64,000 nt of DNA from the NCBI RefSeq assembly GCF_018829635.1, contig NZ_JAHKKG010000011.1, forward strand, positions 62,001 through 126,000, written 5' to 3'. Each line of letters opens with the position of its first letter. Position 1 is the first letter of the stretch. The translations under genes and the position numbers were made by a program. Under the pieces are notes generated by a model. It worked only from the letters and a program-made list of their open reading frames with translations, searched no databases and was not told the DNA's origin. This DNA comes from Paractinoplanes bogorensis (GTDB lineage Bacteria; Actinomycetota; Actinomycetes; Mycobacteriales; Micromonosporaceae). Below are positions 7,196 to 16,773 of the stretch, in pieces.

Positions 7196-8815
7196 TCAGG
7201 CCTTGGTGGTCTCGTCGGCCCGGCTCTCGCCCGGGTTCCGCTGCCCGGGCAGCGGGATCGGCTCGTCGGCCAGGAGCCAGGCGAACGGCGCCACCGGGCC
7301 GCGGCCGAGCCGGGCGTCGGTGGCCGAGACGGCGAAGTAGCGCACCTCGCGGAAGTCCCGTTCGGCCGCCTGCACCAGGTTGTCCATCTGTTCGTCGAGC
7401 AGCCAGGCCCGGATCGCGTCGCTGTCGTCGGGCAGGCCGTCCAGTCCGGGCAGGCGCCGGACCAGGTCCAGCTTGGACACCACGAAGGCCAGCCGTTGCT
7501 GCCGTTCGGTGCGCACCCCGGACTTCCGCAGCCGGGTGGCCACGTTCTGGTAGGACGGCTCGGGCAGGTCGGCCGAGGCGTTGGCCGTCCGGAAAAGCGT
7601 CTCGAACGTACGCCGGAAACGTTGCCGGACCGCCGGGATCGCGAACGGGTCGAGCACGAAGACGAGCGTGCGGGCCCCGTCCAGATAGAAGTACTCGGTG
7701 TTGCGCTCGGCGTCCGAGATCGCCTCACCGGCCGCGTCGTAGACGTGCAGCAGGGCCTCGCGCCGGCCCGACCGGAAGCGCAACGTCACCGCGATCGGCT
7801 GGTGCGCGGCGTCGGTCTTGCTGGCCGAGCCGCCGCTGTCGATCACCTGGGCGAAGTTGTCGTAGGTCCGCCGGCTGTGCTCGTCGGCCAGCGTCACCTC
7901 GGCCGGCGACGGCCCGCGCAGCAACCCGACGACGCCGGCCATGACCAGGTGGGTCTTGCCCGACGAGGGCGCGCCGAACACCGGGACGCGGACGTCGGTG
8001 GCCAGCCCGGCCCGGTCGTGCAGCGGGGCGGAACACCGCGGGCAGTAGGCCGTCATCACCCGGGCCGCCCGCACCACCATGGTGGGCAACCGCCGGCCGC
8101 ATCCGCAGCGGCGCCAGAAAACGCCGAGCAGACCGGGGCGGACGTCCCGGTGCATCGCCGTGTCGCCGTGCGCCCCCGGGCACTGGTAGACCGGCCGGGC
8201 CGAGGTCTCGTAGCAGTGCGGGCAGGTGCCGGACGAACGCCGGACCAGCCGGGCCAGCCGGTCCAGGCCGCGCAGCAGCGCCACCGCCACCACCGCGAGC
8301 ACCCACCCGGCCAGGGCCAGGACGGTCAGCGCGACCGCGACCAGCAGCATCGCCCCCGCCGCGCCGATCGTGCCGGCCAGCAGGAAGACCACGATCGGCA
8401 GCACCACCGGCCACAGCGCGAGGGTGAACCAGCCCGCGGCCATCCCGCCCTCGGCGGCGCCCGCCCACACTCCGGCCGTCACCCGGCTCACCCGCTCGAC
8501 GGCGACCCACCAGTCCAGCCACGCCTGCACGACGAAGTAACCGGGCCAGGCGCTGTCCGGGCGGATCGCTTTCGGCGTACGGACGATCGGCAGCTTGCCC
8601 GCGACCACGTCCGCGGGCGCCCGCACCCGCTCGTCCTGGTCGCCCAGCAGCAGCATGAAGGTCACGGCCAGCGCGACCAGGACGCCGGTGGCCACCCCGG
8701 CGCCGGTGGCGAGCAACGACACCGGGAACGTGACGTAGACGAAGGCCAGCCCGCACAGCCAGAGGTAGAGGCCGAAGGCGACGACGGCGGCGACGACGAC
8801 GAGGACGACCGGCAT
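7196..8815 (-). CDS. Membrane-anchored GTPase with zinc ribbons (double-GTPase-2-like)
   Basis: The 539-residue protein begins with a transmembrane helix (MPVVLVVVAAVVAFGLYLWL), followed by more hydrophobic segments up to about residue 200. Two Cys-pair zinc-ribbon motifs come next (CPHCYETS and YCPRCSAPL). The C-terminal half is a P-loop GTPase: GAPSSGKTH is the Walker A with Lys287, DAAGEA the switch/Walker B region, and SKLDL fits the NKxD-like base-recognition motif. Such GTPases pair with GTPase-associated protein 1 in conflict operons. ATG 8815 is one base downstream of the GAP1-like stop. In-frame upstream starts lie inside that gene and are rejected. The site of action is the inner face of the membrane. 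Confidence 0.8.
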   Translation of the reverse strand: MPVVLVVVAAVVAFGLYLWLCGLAFVYVTFPVSLLATGAGVATGVLVALAVTFMLLLGDQDERVRAPADVVAGKLPIVRTPKAIRPDSAWPGYFVVQAWLDWWVAVERVSRVTAGVWAGAAEGGMAAGWFTLALWPVVLPIVVFLLAGTIGAAGAMLLVAVALTVLALAGWVLAVVAVALLRGLDRLARLVRRSSGTCPHCYETSARPVYQCPGAHGDTAMHRDVRPGLLGVFWRRCGCGRRLPTMVVRAARVMTAYCPRCSAPLHDRAGLATDVRVPVFGAPSSGKTHLVMAGVVGLLRGPSPAEVTLADEHSRRTYDNFAQVIDSGGSASKTDAAHQPIAVTLRFRSGRREALLHVYDAAGEAISDAERNTEYFYLDGARTLVFVLDPFAIPAVRQRFRRTFETLFRTANASADLPEPSYQNVATRLRKSGVRTERQQRLAFVVSKLDLVRRLPGLDGLPDDSDAIRAWLLDEQMDNLVQAAERDFREVRYFAVSATDARLGRGPVAPFAWLLADEPIPLPGQRNPGESRADETTKA

Positions 8816-8816
8816 G

Positions 8817-11219
8817 TCAGCCCTCCTTCTTCTCGCGGCGCAGGCGGCTCCAGAACGACTTCTCGCTGTCCTCGACCAGCGCCGCCCACTCCTTCTGCCG
8901 GCGTGGAACCACCTCGTGGACCAGTCCGGTCGCGTACTTGCGCCGTTTGTCGCCGGCCTTGCGCAGCCAGTGGCGCAGTTCGTCCGGCCACAGCCGCTCG
9001 TATTCGGGACCGAGCACCCCGATGCCACCGAGCCGGAAAGCGATGACGGCCGGCACGGCCCGGTCCGCCTTGCCCAGCGAGGCCAGCAAGGCCCGCCCGT
9101 ACGAGGCCCGCGTCTGCTCCGGCAACTGGGCGACCATCTCTTTCGACGCGGCCGGGTGGCGCACCGCCAGCATGGCCTCGACGATCTCGCGGAGCCAGAC
9201 CCGCCGGGCCAGGGGACCGACGGCGGCCAGGACCCGGCAGTACTCCGCGAGCGCCTCCGGCTCGGCTTTCGGCAGGCTCTCGCACCACTGCCGCAGCTCG
9301 GCGTCGTCGTCGAGCAGAGTCACGAAGAGGCCGGGCAGCTGGATCAGGCCGTGCTCGTCGAGCCGGCGGAGCAGGTCGACCTCGGGGTGCCCGGCCCGCC
9401 CGCTCGCCTCGATCGACCGGAGCAGCGAGCGGAAGACCCGTTCGGTCAGCACCGTCCCGGGCGGGAGGAGCTCCGGGAGCATCGCGTACTCGGCCAAGGT
9501 CGGCGCGGTCCGTTGCCACAGGGCCTCGGCGGTCCGGCGGATCTGGCCGAGGCCCTGCGGCAGCCCGGCGACGAGCATGTCCTTGATCAGCGCCTGCCGG
9601 CCGTCCCGATCCGCCGCGTGCATCTTCGCGGCCAGCATCGTCTCGTAGAGCCGGTACTCGGGCAGCGCGCCGTTGATCAGGAAGTGGTCGCACCAGGCGT
9701 CCCCGACCTCAGGGCCGCGGCCGCGGTCGATCCGTTCGAGGAGCTTGTCGTTGAGCCGGCCGCGCAGGACCGGCCAGGCGACGCCCCACGCCTTGGCCTG
9801 ATACTTCTCCTGCGGATTGTCGGCCCAGTACGTCACGAAGGCATCCACCGCCTCGGGCACCGCGTTCACGTCGTACTGGAGGTCGAACCGGGCCGCCACC
9901 CGCAGGACCGCCTCGAACGGGCGCGGCCCGCGCCACTGCGCCAGCTCGTCCGGCACCAGTTCGGCGCACCGGGCCGCGTACTGCTCGGTCCACACCCCCG
10001 GCGGCAGTGGCGGCAGCTGCATGTCCTCGGCCGTCCCGCTGCGCGAGGCCCGGTTCAGCTCGGCACTGATCAGCGCGAGCCGCACCTCGGGCGCCCACTC
10101 CTGCGCGATCTGGCCCGAGCGGGCGACCTCGTCCAGCCCGAGCAGCACGTCCTCGGGCCACTGCTTGATGTTGCCGACCAGCTTGTCGACCAGCACGTTG
10201 CGATCCTGGGCGAGCAGGGTGGCCGGGGTGTCGCGCAGCCAGTTCACGGCGACGCGGGCGATCGGCAGGCTCAGCCCCGGCCCGCGCAGCACCATGGTCA
10301 CGGCCAGGTCGAGGGCCTGCCCGGGATCGGTCAGCCCGTTCGCGCCGGCCTGCTCGACCACGTCCAGCACGTCGTACGGATCCTCGTCGAGCAGCAACCG
10401 CACGCGCCGGCTCGCGTCCTCGGACACCGTCACGTCGCTGAACTCGTTGCGGGTCAGGTCGAACACGGCGTACCCGCCGTCGTTGCCCACCCGGGACGAG
10501 GTGCTGTCCCAGTCCGGATGCACGGCGACGACCGGCTGGGCGGCGTACGCCGGGTTGGTCGTGAAGACCTTGAAGCCGATGCCGACGGCCCGGCTCTGCG
10601 GCAGCAGCAGGGTGGCGGCGCTGATCCAGCGCAGCACCTCGGCCGCGTCCTCGCCGATGAACAGCACCCGCCGCCCGTCCGGGCCGAGCGCCTGCAGGGC
10701 CGAGAGCAGGCACTCGAGCAGCTCCGCGCCGCGCGGACGGCCGGCCACGAAGGTCTGCGCGGCCTCGATGTCGAAGGGCCCCGGCTCCCACGTACGGGAA
10801 AGCGGCGGACACTCCGTCCCCGCGGCCGGGCGATCGGTCCAGAACGGCGCCCCGAACATCTGGGCCGGCCGCACCAGCCCGTAACTCGCCGGATCGCCGG
10901 TGACCACCGCATGGGTCAGCTGGTTGCCCTCGCGGCCGCCGTTGGCCTCCCGTCCGAGATAGACACCGGCGGCGGTGGCGAACAGCCCGTCCCCGGTGTG
11001 CGCGAACGACGGCGGGTAGTCCGTCACCGGCCGGCGTTCGCGCATCCAGTTCGCCGGGGGCTCGTAGAGCAGCGAGTTCTGCACGAGGTTCATCGCCGTG
11101 CGGTCGGCGCCGGGCGACCGGGCCTGGAACTGCAGGCCGGCGGTGCCCTGCAGACCCTGACCGGGGACGCAGTCGGTGTAGATGAGCGTCTCGAACGCCG
11201 TACCGTCGGGGGCGCTCAC
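8817..11219 (-). CDS. GTPase-associated protein 1-like large cytosolic protein
   Basis: The 800-residue protein has no signal peptide or membrane helix. The N-terminal third (FETLIYTDCVPGQGL, then NWMRERRPVTDYPPSFAHTG) fits what I recall of the GAP1 N-terminal domain that accompanies double-GTPase proteins. The middle part has a Rossmann-like stretch (GRRVLFIGEDAAEVLRWI) and the C-terminal half is helical. It lies exactly between two GTPase genes, with a GTGA overlap at its start and a one-base gap at its end, so it probably forms a complex with one or both. The start GTG 11219 is set by that overlap; the longer upstream open frame belongs to the next gene's shadow. No enzymatic motif was identified. 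Confidence 0.7.
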   Translation of the reverse strand: MSAPDGTAFETLIYTDCVPGQGLQGTAGLQFQARSPGADRTAMNLVQNSLLYEPPANWMRERRPVTDYPPSFAHTGDGLFATAAGVYLGREANGGREGNQLTHAVVTGDPASYGLVRPAQMFGAPFWTDRPAAGTECPPLSRTWEPGPFDIEAAQTFVAGRPRGAELLECLLSALQALGPDGRRVLFIGEDAAEVLRWISAATLLLPQSRAVGIGFKVFTTNPAYAAQPVVAVHPDWDSTSSRVGNDGGYAVFDLTRNEFSDVTVSEDASRRVRLLLDEDPYDVLDVVEQAGANGLTDPGQALDLAVTMVLRGPGLSLPIARVAVNWLRDTPATLLAQDRNVLVDKLVGNIKQWPEDVLLGLDEVARSGQIAQEWAPEVRLALISAELNRASRSGTAEDMQLPPLPPGVWTEQYAARCAELVPDELAQWRGPRPFEAVLRVAARFDLQYDVNAVPEAVDAFVTYWADNPQEKYQAKAWGVAWPVLRGRLNDKLLERIDRGRGPEVGDAWCDHFLINGALPEYRLYETMLAAKMHAADRDGRQALIKDMLVAGLPQGLGQIRRTAEALWQRTAPTLAEYAMLPELLPPGTVLTERVFRSLLRSIEASGRAGHPEVDLLRRLDEHGLIQLPGLFVTLLDDDAELRQWCESLPKAEPEALAEYCRVLAAVGPLARRVWLREIVEAMLAVRHPAASKEMVAQLPEQTRASYGRALLASLGKADRAVPAVIAFRLGGIGVLGPEYERLWPDELRHWLRKAGDKRRKYATGLVHEVVPRRQKEWAALVEDSEKSFWSRLRREKKEG

Positions 11220-12397
11220 GGCTGCCTCTGGCGGGGGATGACGTCGAACTTGCTGAGCAGCCAGAGCAGCGGCTCGCTGACCCGGAACGGGTGGACGCCG
11301 TTGCGGTCGACCGCACCCGAGGAGTAGTCCGGGGGCGCCCCGAGCGCGGACACCGGGAAGTACCGGTAGTTGGCGTAGTTGTAGTCGAGGTGCGTGTCGA
11401 TGTCGTCCGCGCCCCACTCGTGCAGCAGCGCCTTGACCTGTTCGTGGGTGGCCTGACCGGCGGTCTCGTCGTACGGACCGGCGGCCGACGGCGCCCGCAT
11501 CAGCGGATGGTCGGGGCCGAGCACGTCGAAGAAGGCATCGATCTTGGCGAAGGCCACCGCGACCGGGATCTTGATCCGCCCGCTCGAGCGGACCCCCTGC
11601 TCGCGGCGGAGCTTCTCGGTCACCCGGTCGAGCACCTGCATGGTCGGCTGCTCCGACCGCACGGCCTCCTTGGGCAACCGGATCTGGTTGCGGGCCTCGG
11701 GAATCATGAACGGGTCGAGCAGCAGGATCAACGCGTCGGCCGAGTTCAGATAGGTCAGGTCCCGGGTCCGGTCGTCGCTGTTGAGATCCTCGCCCGCGGT
11801 GTCGTAGAAGGACAGGAACGTCGTGCGATACCGGGTGAGCAGATTGCCCAGGCGGGACTGTTCCTGCCGCCATTCGAAGACGGTGGGCGGCATCCGGCCG
11901 TTGGTGGCGGCGGCGGTCTGGGCCATCAGCGCCTGATCGGCGTAGACCGAGCCGACGTAGTCGCGGATCGGTTCCTTGACCGCGCCGGTCATCCGCACGT
12001 CGGCCCCGAAGCGGCGGCGCAGGCCGTTCAGCAGCTCGTGGGCGAGCACGGTCAGATAGACGGACTTGCCGGTGCCCTTGGCGCCGACCATCGCGATCAG
12101 CGGGCTGGCGGTGGCGCCGAAGTTCGACGACAACGGGGTGTGGCAGTTCGGGCAGACCCGCACCCGGCTGGTGCCGCCGCAGTCCGGGCAGTCCGCCTTG
12201 GCCGGGCCCAGAGGCAAACGCATCGACGGAGGGAACGACGGTCGTACCGGATCTTGGTAGCCGGTCCACTGCCGGCGCGCGTCGTCCGGCTTCGGCGTGC
12301 AGCCGGTGCGGCCCGGCGCGCCCCGGCCGGTGCACTGATACCAGAGGCGGTTCCCGTCGATCCGTTTGTAGCAGTACGGGCAGGCCAGACGGCTCAT
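11216..12397 (-). CDS. Soluble zinc-ribbon GTPase (double-GTPase family)
   Basis: The 393-residue protein opens with three Cys-rich ribbons: CPYCYKR, CPDCGG and CPNCHTP. A TRAFAC-type GTPase follows, with Walker A GAKGTGKS (Lys111), a DTAGED switch motif in FLSFYDTAGED, and AKID as the base-specificity motif. It lacks the hydrophobic N-terminus of the sister GTPase at 7196-8815, so it is probably cytosolic. Start ATG 12397 shares its A with the stop of the FN3 gene (TGATG) and has GAAGG eight bases upstream. Two architecturally related GTPases flanking one GAP1-like partner suggest a heteromeric GTPase switch. Confidence 0.8.
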   Translation of the reverse strand: MSRLACPYCYKRIDGNRLWYQCTGRGAPGRTGCTPKPDDARRQWTGYQDPVRPSFPPSMRLPLGPAKADCPDCGGTSRVRVCPNCHTPLSSNFGATASPLIAMVGAKGTGKSVYLTVLAHELLNGLRRRFGADVRMTGAVKEPIRDYVGSVYADQALMAQTAAATNGRMPPTVFEWRQEQSRLGNLLTRYRTTFLSFYDTAGEDLNSDDRTRDLTYLNSADALILLLDPFMIPEARNQIRLPKEAVRSEQPTMQVLDRVTEKLRREQGVRSSGRIKIPVAVAFAKIDAFFDVLGPDHPLMRAPSAAGPYDETAGQATHEQVKALLHEWGADDIDTHLDYNYANYRYFPVSALGAPPDYSSGAVDRNGVHPFRVSEPLLWLLSKFDVIPRQRQP

Positions 12398-15087
12398 CAC
12401 GACACCTTCAGCTCGGCGATGGGCGGGTCGATCAAGGTCACGCCGGCCGGTTGGACGACGAAACAGCGGATCCAGTACGGCTTGGGGGTGCGCGGCACCG
12501 CGAACGGCAACGCGATCGGGACGCCCGGGACGAGCGCCAGCCCGGCGAACCGCTCGACCTCGACCTCGGGCTCGAGCCGCGACGGCATGACGCGGCCCGG
12601 GGCGACCACGACGGCCAGCTCCAGGCCGTCGCACGCGTGGTCGCTGACGATCTCGAGCTCGCGCTGGGCCCGGTTGCGCCAGCCGGGCACCGGCCGCAGC
12701 GCGTACCGGACCCGGGTGGCGCGCCCGGCCACCGTCTCGCTGACGGGCTCGGCGGTCGACTCGCCGGCCGGCCCGATGGTGATGGCCCGGACCGACACCG
12801 TGCCGCCGGCCGGGCCGACCGGCAGGACGCAGCCCGCACCGTCCACGTAGGCGGCCCGGGTCAGACGCTGCCGGGTCGTGGCCGCGTCCGGCTGAGCCCA
12901 CTCGACCTCGACCAGACCGGCGTCCTCGGGCCAGACCCAGGTCACCGTCACCTGGCTGCCGGTGCGGCGCAGGTGCAGCCCGCGGATCGGCTCGGCCTGG
13001 CCGAGATGCACCGGGCGGCCCACGATCAGCCCGGACGGGCCGCTGGTGAGCGGCACGTACATCTGCGGGCCGAGCGGGATGTCGGCCTCGAGCACACAGG
13101 TGCCGCCGTACATCTCGGGCAGGCCGGGCACCTCGGTGCCGTACCGGCCGGCCACGGCGGTGCTGACCGTCGAGCCGTACTCCCAGGTGGGCGGCTCGGG
13201 GGCGTACCGGATCCGGACCGCTCCGGCCCCGGCCGGCCAGGTGAGCCGGACGACGACGTGGCCGCCCTGGCGATGGACCGGCTCCACGGCCAGACCGTCG
13301 AGCGGGCGGGCCTCGGCCGCGGTGGAGGCGGACACCACCGCGGTGCGGGACGTCACCTCCCGGCGGCGGTCGTCGTGATAGACCGCGGTCAGCCCGTAGA
13401 AATACTCGACACCCTCGTCGACCTCGCGGTCCACCAGCGTGCCGGTGCCGGCCGCGACGCTCACCCCGTCGTCCGGTCCGCGCGGCGGCCGGCCCTGGGT
13501 GCGCCGGACCCGCACCGCCACCACATCGGCCGGGACCTGCCAGGTCAGGGTGATGCGGCCGGCCCCGGCGCGCACGGCCACGTCGGCCGGCTCCGGGGTC
13601 AGCCGGATGTGCCCGGCGGCCGGCCGCGACCAGATCGTGCTGTCGGCCCGGGCCGCGAAGACCGCGTAGTGCAGGTCGCGGGCGGTGGGTGGCCGGCTGT
13701 CGGTTGCCGCCGACAGCCGGCTGCCCTCGGCCACCAGCTCGCCGTCCTGCGCCGAACCGGGTGGCTCACCCTCCCGCCGCACGATCCGGAAGCGGATGTC
13801 GTCGACCGCGGTCACCGGCGGCTGCCAGGTCAGCCGCACCTCGCGACCGGACGCCGACACCCGCAGCTCGCGCGGCGGCGCCATCGGCAGCCGGGACAGC
13901 CGGACGCGGACCTCGTCGTCATCCTCGGCGATCCGCGTCGCCTCCTGCAGCAGGCGTTCCGCCTCGTCCTCGCGCCGCCGGTCGAGGGCCCGGTCGGTGT
14001 CGGCGAGCAGGGTGGCCAGGCGGGCGGCGAGCGTGTCGATCTCGGCGACGATCTGCGGGCGTTCCGGATCGTTGGCCGGCAGGGTGCCCAGCGTGGCCTG
14101 GGCCGCCCGCAGCTGACCGGCCGCCAGCATCTCGCGGATCTGCCCTGCCACCGGTGATCCGGCCGTCGCGTCGCTGGGGAGGCTGGCCACCACCAGTTCG
14201 GCGTCCTCCTGGGTCAGACCGAGACGCGTGGCCTGCCGCACCAGCAACGCGTCGACCAGCTGGTCGGAGCGGCCGGCGACCAGCTGGTCGACGATCTGGT
14301 AAAGCGCGATCAGGCGCAGGTCGGCGCCGCCCTTGACCGCGGTGGCCAGGATCCGCAACGCGGCCCGCCGCGCCCGCAGCACCGGCGAGTCGGCCGCCCG
14401 GTCGGCGTCGGCGATCCGCGCCATGAGCGTGGCGGCATCCAGCCGGCGGGCCGGTTCCCCGCTCACCGCGAACTGCTGGACCAGCGTGAACGGCCGGCTG
14501 AGATCCGAGTGGAGCAGCTGGACGACGGTCGGCACACCGGCTTCGCCCAGCCGCTTCTGCAACTCCCGGTAGACGACCCGGTCGACGCCGCTCTCCGCCG
14601 GCAGATCGACCACCTCGACGACCTGGACCCCGGCCAGCCGGACCGCGGCGTCCACGTCGGCCTGATCGAGCGCCGGGTACTGCTTGGCCACCCCGGCCAC
14701 CTGGGCCGCCGTCACCTTGCGGACCGCGCCGAACGCCTGCTGCAGATCGGTCGCCAGCTGGGCGATCATGTCCTGGGCCCGGCCCGCCCGCGCCGCGGCG
14801 ATCGCCCGCCACCAGCGCGGATCGGTGAGGTCGGCGCCGGGCCGCTTCTGCAGCTCCTCATCCGCGGCGAGCAGGCGCCGGCACACCTGGGCCTTGCTGT
14901 CCGGCCCGCTCGCCGTCTGGTTCCAATAGGTACGGAGTTTGCGCAGATGTGCGGCGAGGGCCGCGGCGTCGGCCAGGGCGGGCTCGATGGCGTACCGGCG
15001 CAGCAGGTCGTCGTCGGTGAGCGGGGTGTTCCGGCCCCGCAGCGGCCGGATCACCTCACGCTCGTAGCGATCGGGCTCGAACACCAT
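12397..15087 (-). CDS. Large helical plus fibronectin-III repeat protein of the chaperone operon
   Basis: This 896-residue protein has no signal peptide. The first 390 residues are helical; they begin MVFEPDRYEREVIRPLRG and contain many Asp/Glu/Ala-rich helices. They are followed by at least four fibronectin type III-like modules, recognisable by repeats of the form 'VRLTWQPP', 'ITLTWQVP', 'VRLTWPAG' and 'VTVTWVWP'. A short C-terminal beta domain closes the protein. FN3 repeats in a cytosolic protein suggest a scaffold or client-binding role. The gene starts six bases after the Hsp70 stop, so the two are probably made stoichiometrically. It may act as the substrate-presenting partner (J-protein substitute) of that Hsp70, since no DnaJ gene is in the operon; that role is inference. 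Confidence 0.7.
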   Translation of the reverse strand: MVFEPDRYEREVIRPLRGRNTPLTDDDLLRRYAIEPALADAAALAAHLRKLRTYWNQTASGPDSKAQVCRRLLAADEELQKRPGADLTDPRWWRAIAAARAGRAQDMIAQLATDLQQAFGAVRKVTAAQVAGVAKQYPALDQADVDAAVRLAGVQVVEVVDLPAESGVDRVVYRELQKRLGEAGVPTVVQLLHSDLSRPFTLVQQFAVSGEPARRLDAATLMARIADADRAADSPVLRARRAALRILATAVKGGADLRLIALYQIVDQLVAGRSDQLVDALLVRQATRLGLTQEDAELVVASLPSDATAGSPVAGQIREMLAAGQLRAAQATLGTLPANDPERPQIVAEIDTLAARLATLLADTDRALDRRREDEAERLLQEATRIAEDDDEVRVRLSRLPMAPPRELRVSASGREVRLTWQPPVTAVDDIRFRIVRREGEPPGSAQDGELVAEGSRLSAATDSRPPTARDLHYAVFAARADSTIWSRPAAGHIRLTPEPADVAVRAGAGRITLTWQVPADVVAVRVRRTQGRPPRGPDDGVSVAAGTGTLVDREVDEGVEYFYGLTAVYHDDRRREVTSRTAVVSASTAAEARPLDGLAVEPVHRQGGHVVVRLTWPAGAGAVRIRYAPEPPTWEYGSTVSTAVAGRYGTEVPGLPEMYGGTCVLEADIPLGPQMYVPLTSGPSGLIVGRPVHLGQAEPIRGLHLRRTGSQVTVTWVWPEDAGLVEVEWAQPDAATTRQRLTRAAYVDGAGCVLPVGPAGGTVSVRAITIGPAGESTAEPVSETVAGRATRVRYALRPVPGWRNRAQRELEIVSDHACDGLELAVVVAPGRVMPSRLEPEVEVERFAGLALVPGVPIALPFAVPRTPKPYWIRCFVVQPAGVTLIDPPIAELKVS

Positions 15088-15093
15088 CGTCGA

Positions 15094-16773
15094 TCAGGAC
15101 CTCACCGTGATGGCGGAGACGGCCACCGCGGCCGACTTCACCTCCTCGTCGGACAGGACGCTGACCTGCACTTCGATGATCAGGTCGCGGCCGCTGCGGG
15201 GCTCGTTGGCCTCGACCCGCAGCAGCCCCTCCCGGCTGACCGTCATCAGCACCTCGATCGGCGAGTCGGCCGGCAGCCCCGCGGGCAGCCCGGTGATCAG
15301 GCCGCTGCCCCGGTCGACCGCCTTGTTGGCCGCCATCTCCCGGCTCTCCTCGCCGCCGGCCTGCTCGTAGATCTCGACCTTGACCTCACGCTGATCCGGT
15401 ACGACCGTGCCGGCGGTGAAGTCCTGACTGGTCGGCAGCGACTGGTCGGCGTGCACCAGATGCTCGACGTAGCTGTGCCGGTCGATGTCGTTCTGCCACC
15501 CCGGGGCGTCGGTGTCGACGAGGCGTACGCCGAACGCCTTCGGCAGCACGGTGGTGATCTCCTTGCGGGCGAAGCCGGCCAGCTTGTCCGGGTCCAGATT
15601 GGCCGCCTGGGCGATCGCGGCCACCCGCTCCTTGCGCTCCTGCGCGGTCGGCGAGTCGTCCCCGGCCGACGACCAGTCCCAGATCGCGCTGCTCAGGGCG
15701 TAGCGGGCCGCGCCCTTGGCCACGGCCAGATCCGGGTCGTGCAGACGAGGCTTCCAGCCCGGGAACTTCTTCTCCAGCGCCGCCTTGACCGCCGGCATCC
15801 GGCTCGACCCGCCGACCAGCAGCACCTCGTCGATCAGACCGGCCGGGTCGTCGGTGGCGATCTTGCGAGAGAGCTTCTCCAGCGTACGGTCGGTGTAGCC
15901 GAGCGTCCGTTCGAGCAGGTCCGAGGTCATCTGCTCGAACATGTCCCGGGTGATCTCGACGGTCGCCTGCTGCCCGCCGAAGCGCAGCGGCACGTTCCGC
16001 GAGGTGACCATGGAGAGCTGCCGCTTGACGTCCTCGGCCTTCTCCTGCAGCTCCTGCATGAACTCGCGGTCGTCGGTCGGGTCCTCGGTCACCCCGGTCC
16101 GCGCGGTGAACTCGTCGACCAGGTGACCCACCAGCCGGTCGTCCCAGTCGACGCCGCCCAGCTCCTGGTCGCCGTCGGTGCAGAGCACGTCTATCCGGTC
16201 GGCCGACACCCGGATCACGGTGGTGTCGAAGGTCCCGCCACCCAGGTCGTACACGAGAATGATCCGCTCGGAGTCGGTCGCGGCCACCTCGTACTGCAGG
16301 GCGGCGGCGACCGGCTCGGGCACGATGCCGATCACGTTGAGCCCGGCGATCGTGCCGGCCTGCTTGGTCGCCTCCCGCTCGAGCATGCCGAAATAGGCGG
16401 GGACGGTGATGACCACGTCGTTCACCGCCCGGCCGGTCTCCTCGGCGGCGTCGGTGGCCAGCCGCTTGAGGATCAGCGCCGAGATCGACTCGGGCGAGTA
16501 CACGACGTCGTCGAACTCCCAGTTGCGGGGCTGGCCCATGCTGCGCTTGACCCGCGAGACGACCTTGTCCGGATAGACCACCGACAGGTTCTTGGCCTGC
16601 TCGCCGACGACCACGTTGCCGGCCGACTCGAAGTAGACGACCGACGGCAGCGTCTCCTTGCCGGTGGCCGAGTTCCGGATCACGGCCGGCTTGCCGTACT
16701 CGTCGATGTACGAGATCACCGAATAGGTGGTGCCGAGGTCGATGCCGAAGAACGACGTGGGCTCGTCAGACAT
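15094..16773 (-). CDS. Hsp70/DnaK-family chaperone-like ATPase (first copy in operon)
   Basis: The 559-residue protein has all three Hsp70 nucleotide-site signatures: FGIDLGTTYS, VYDLGGGTFDTTV and LLVGGSSRMPAVKAAL. A compact beta substrate-binding domain follows, ending in ITVRS. At 559 residues it is shorter than housekeeping DnaK (about 610-640) and lacks the C-terminal lid and EEVD-like tail, as in operon-specific Hsp70s of conflict systems. ATG 16773 lies inside the end of the grpE-like gene (8-base overlap), so translation is coupled to its exchange factor. Its paralogue at 5428-7014 shares the layout but differs through most of the sequence. Confidence 0.9.
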   Translation of the reverse strand: MSDEPTSFFGIDLGTTYSVISYIDEYGKPAVIRNSATGKETLPSVVYFESAGNVVVGEQAKNLSVVYPDKVVSRVKRSMGQPRNWEFDDVVYSPESISALILKRLATDAAEETGRAVNDVVITVPAYFGMLEREATKQAGTIAGLNVIGIVPEPVAAALQYEVAATDSERIILVYDLGGGTFDTTVIRVSADRIDVLCTDGDQELGGVDWDDRLVGHLVDEFTARTGVTEDPTDDREFMQELQEKAEDVKRQLSMVTSRNVPLRFGGQQATVEITRDMFEQMTSDLLERTLGYTDRTLEKLSRKIATDDPAGLIDEVLLVGGSSRMPAVKAALEKKFPGWKPRLHDPDLAVAKGAARYALSSAIWDWSSAGDDSPTAQERKERVAAIAQAANLDPDKLAGFARKEITTVLPKAFGVRLVDTDAPGWQNDIDRHSYVEHLVHADQSLPTSQDFTAGTVVPDQREVKVEIYEQAGGEESREMAANKAVDRGSGLITGLPAGLPADSPIEVLMTVSREGLLRVEANEPRSGRDLIIEVQVSVLSDEEVKSAAVAVSAITVRS

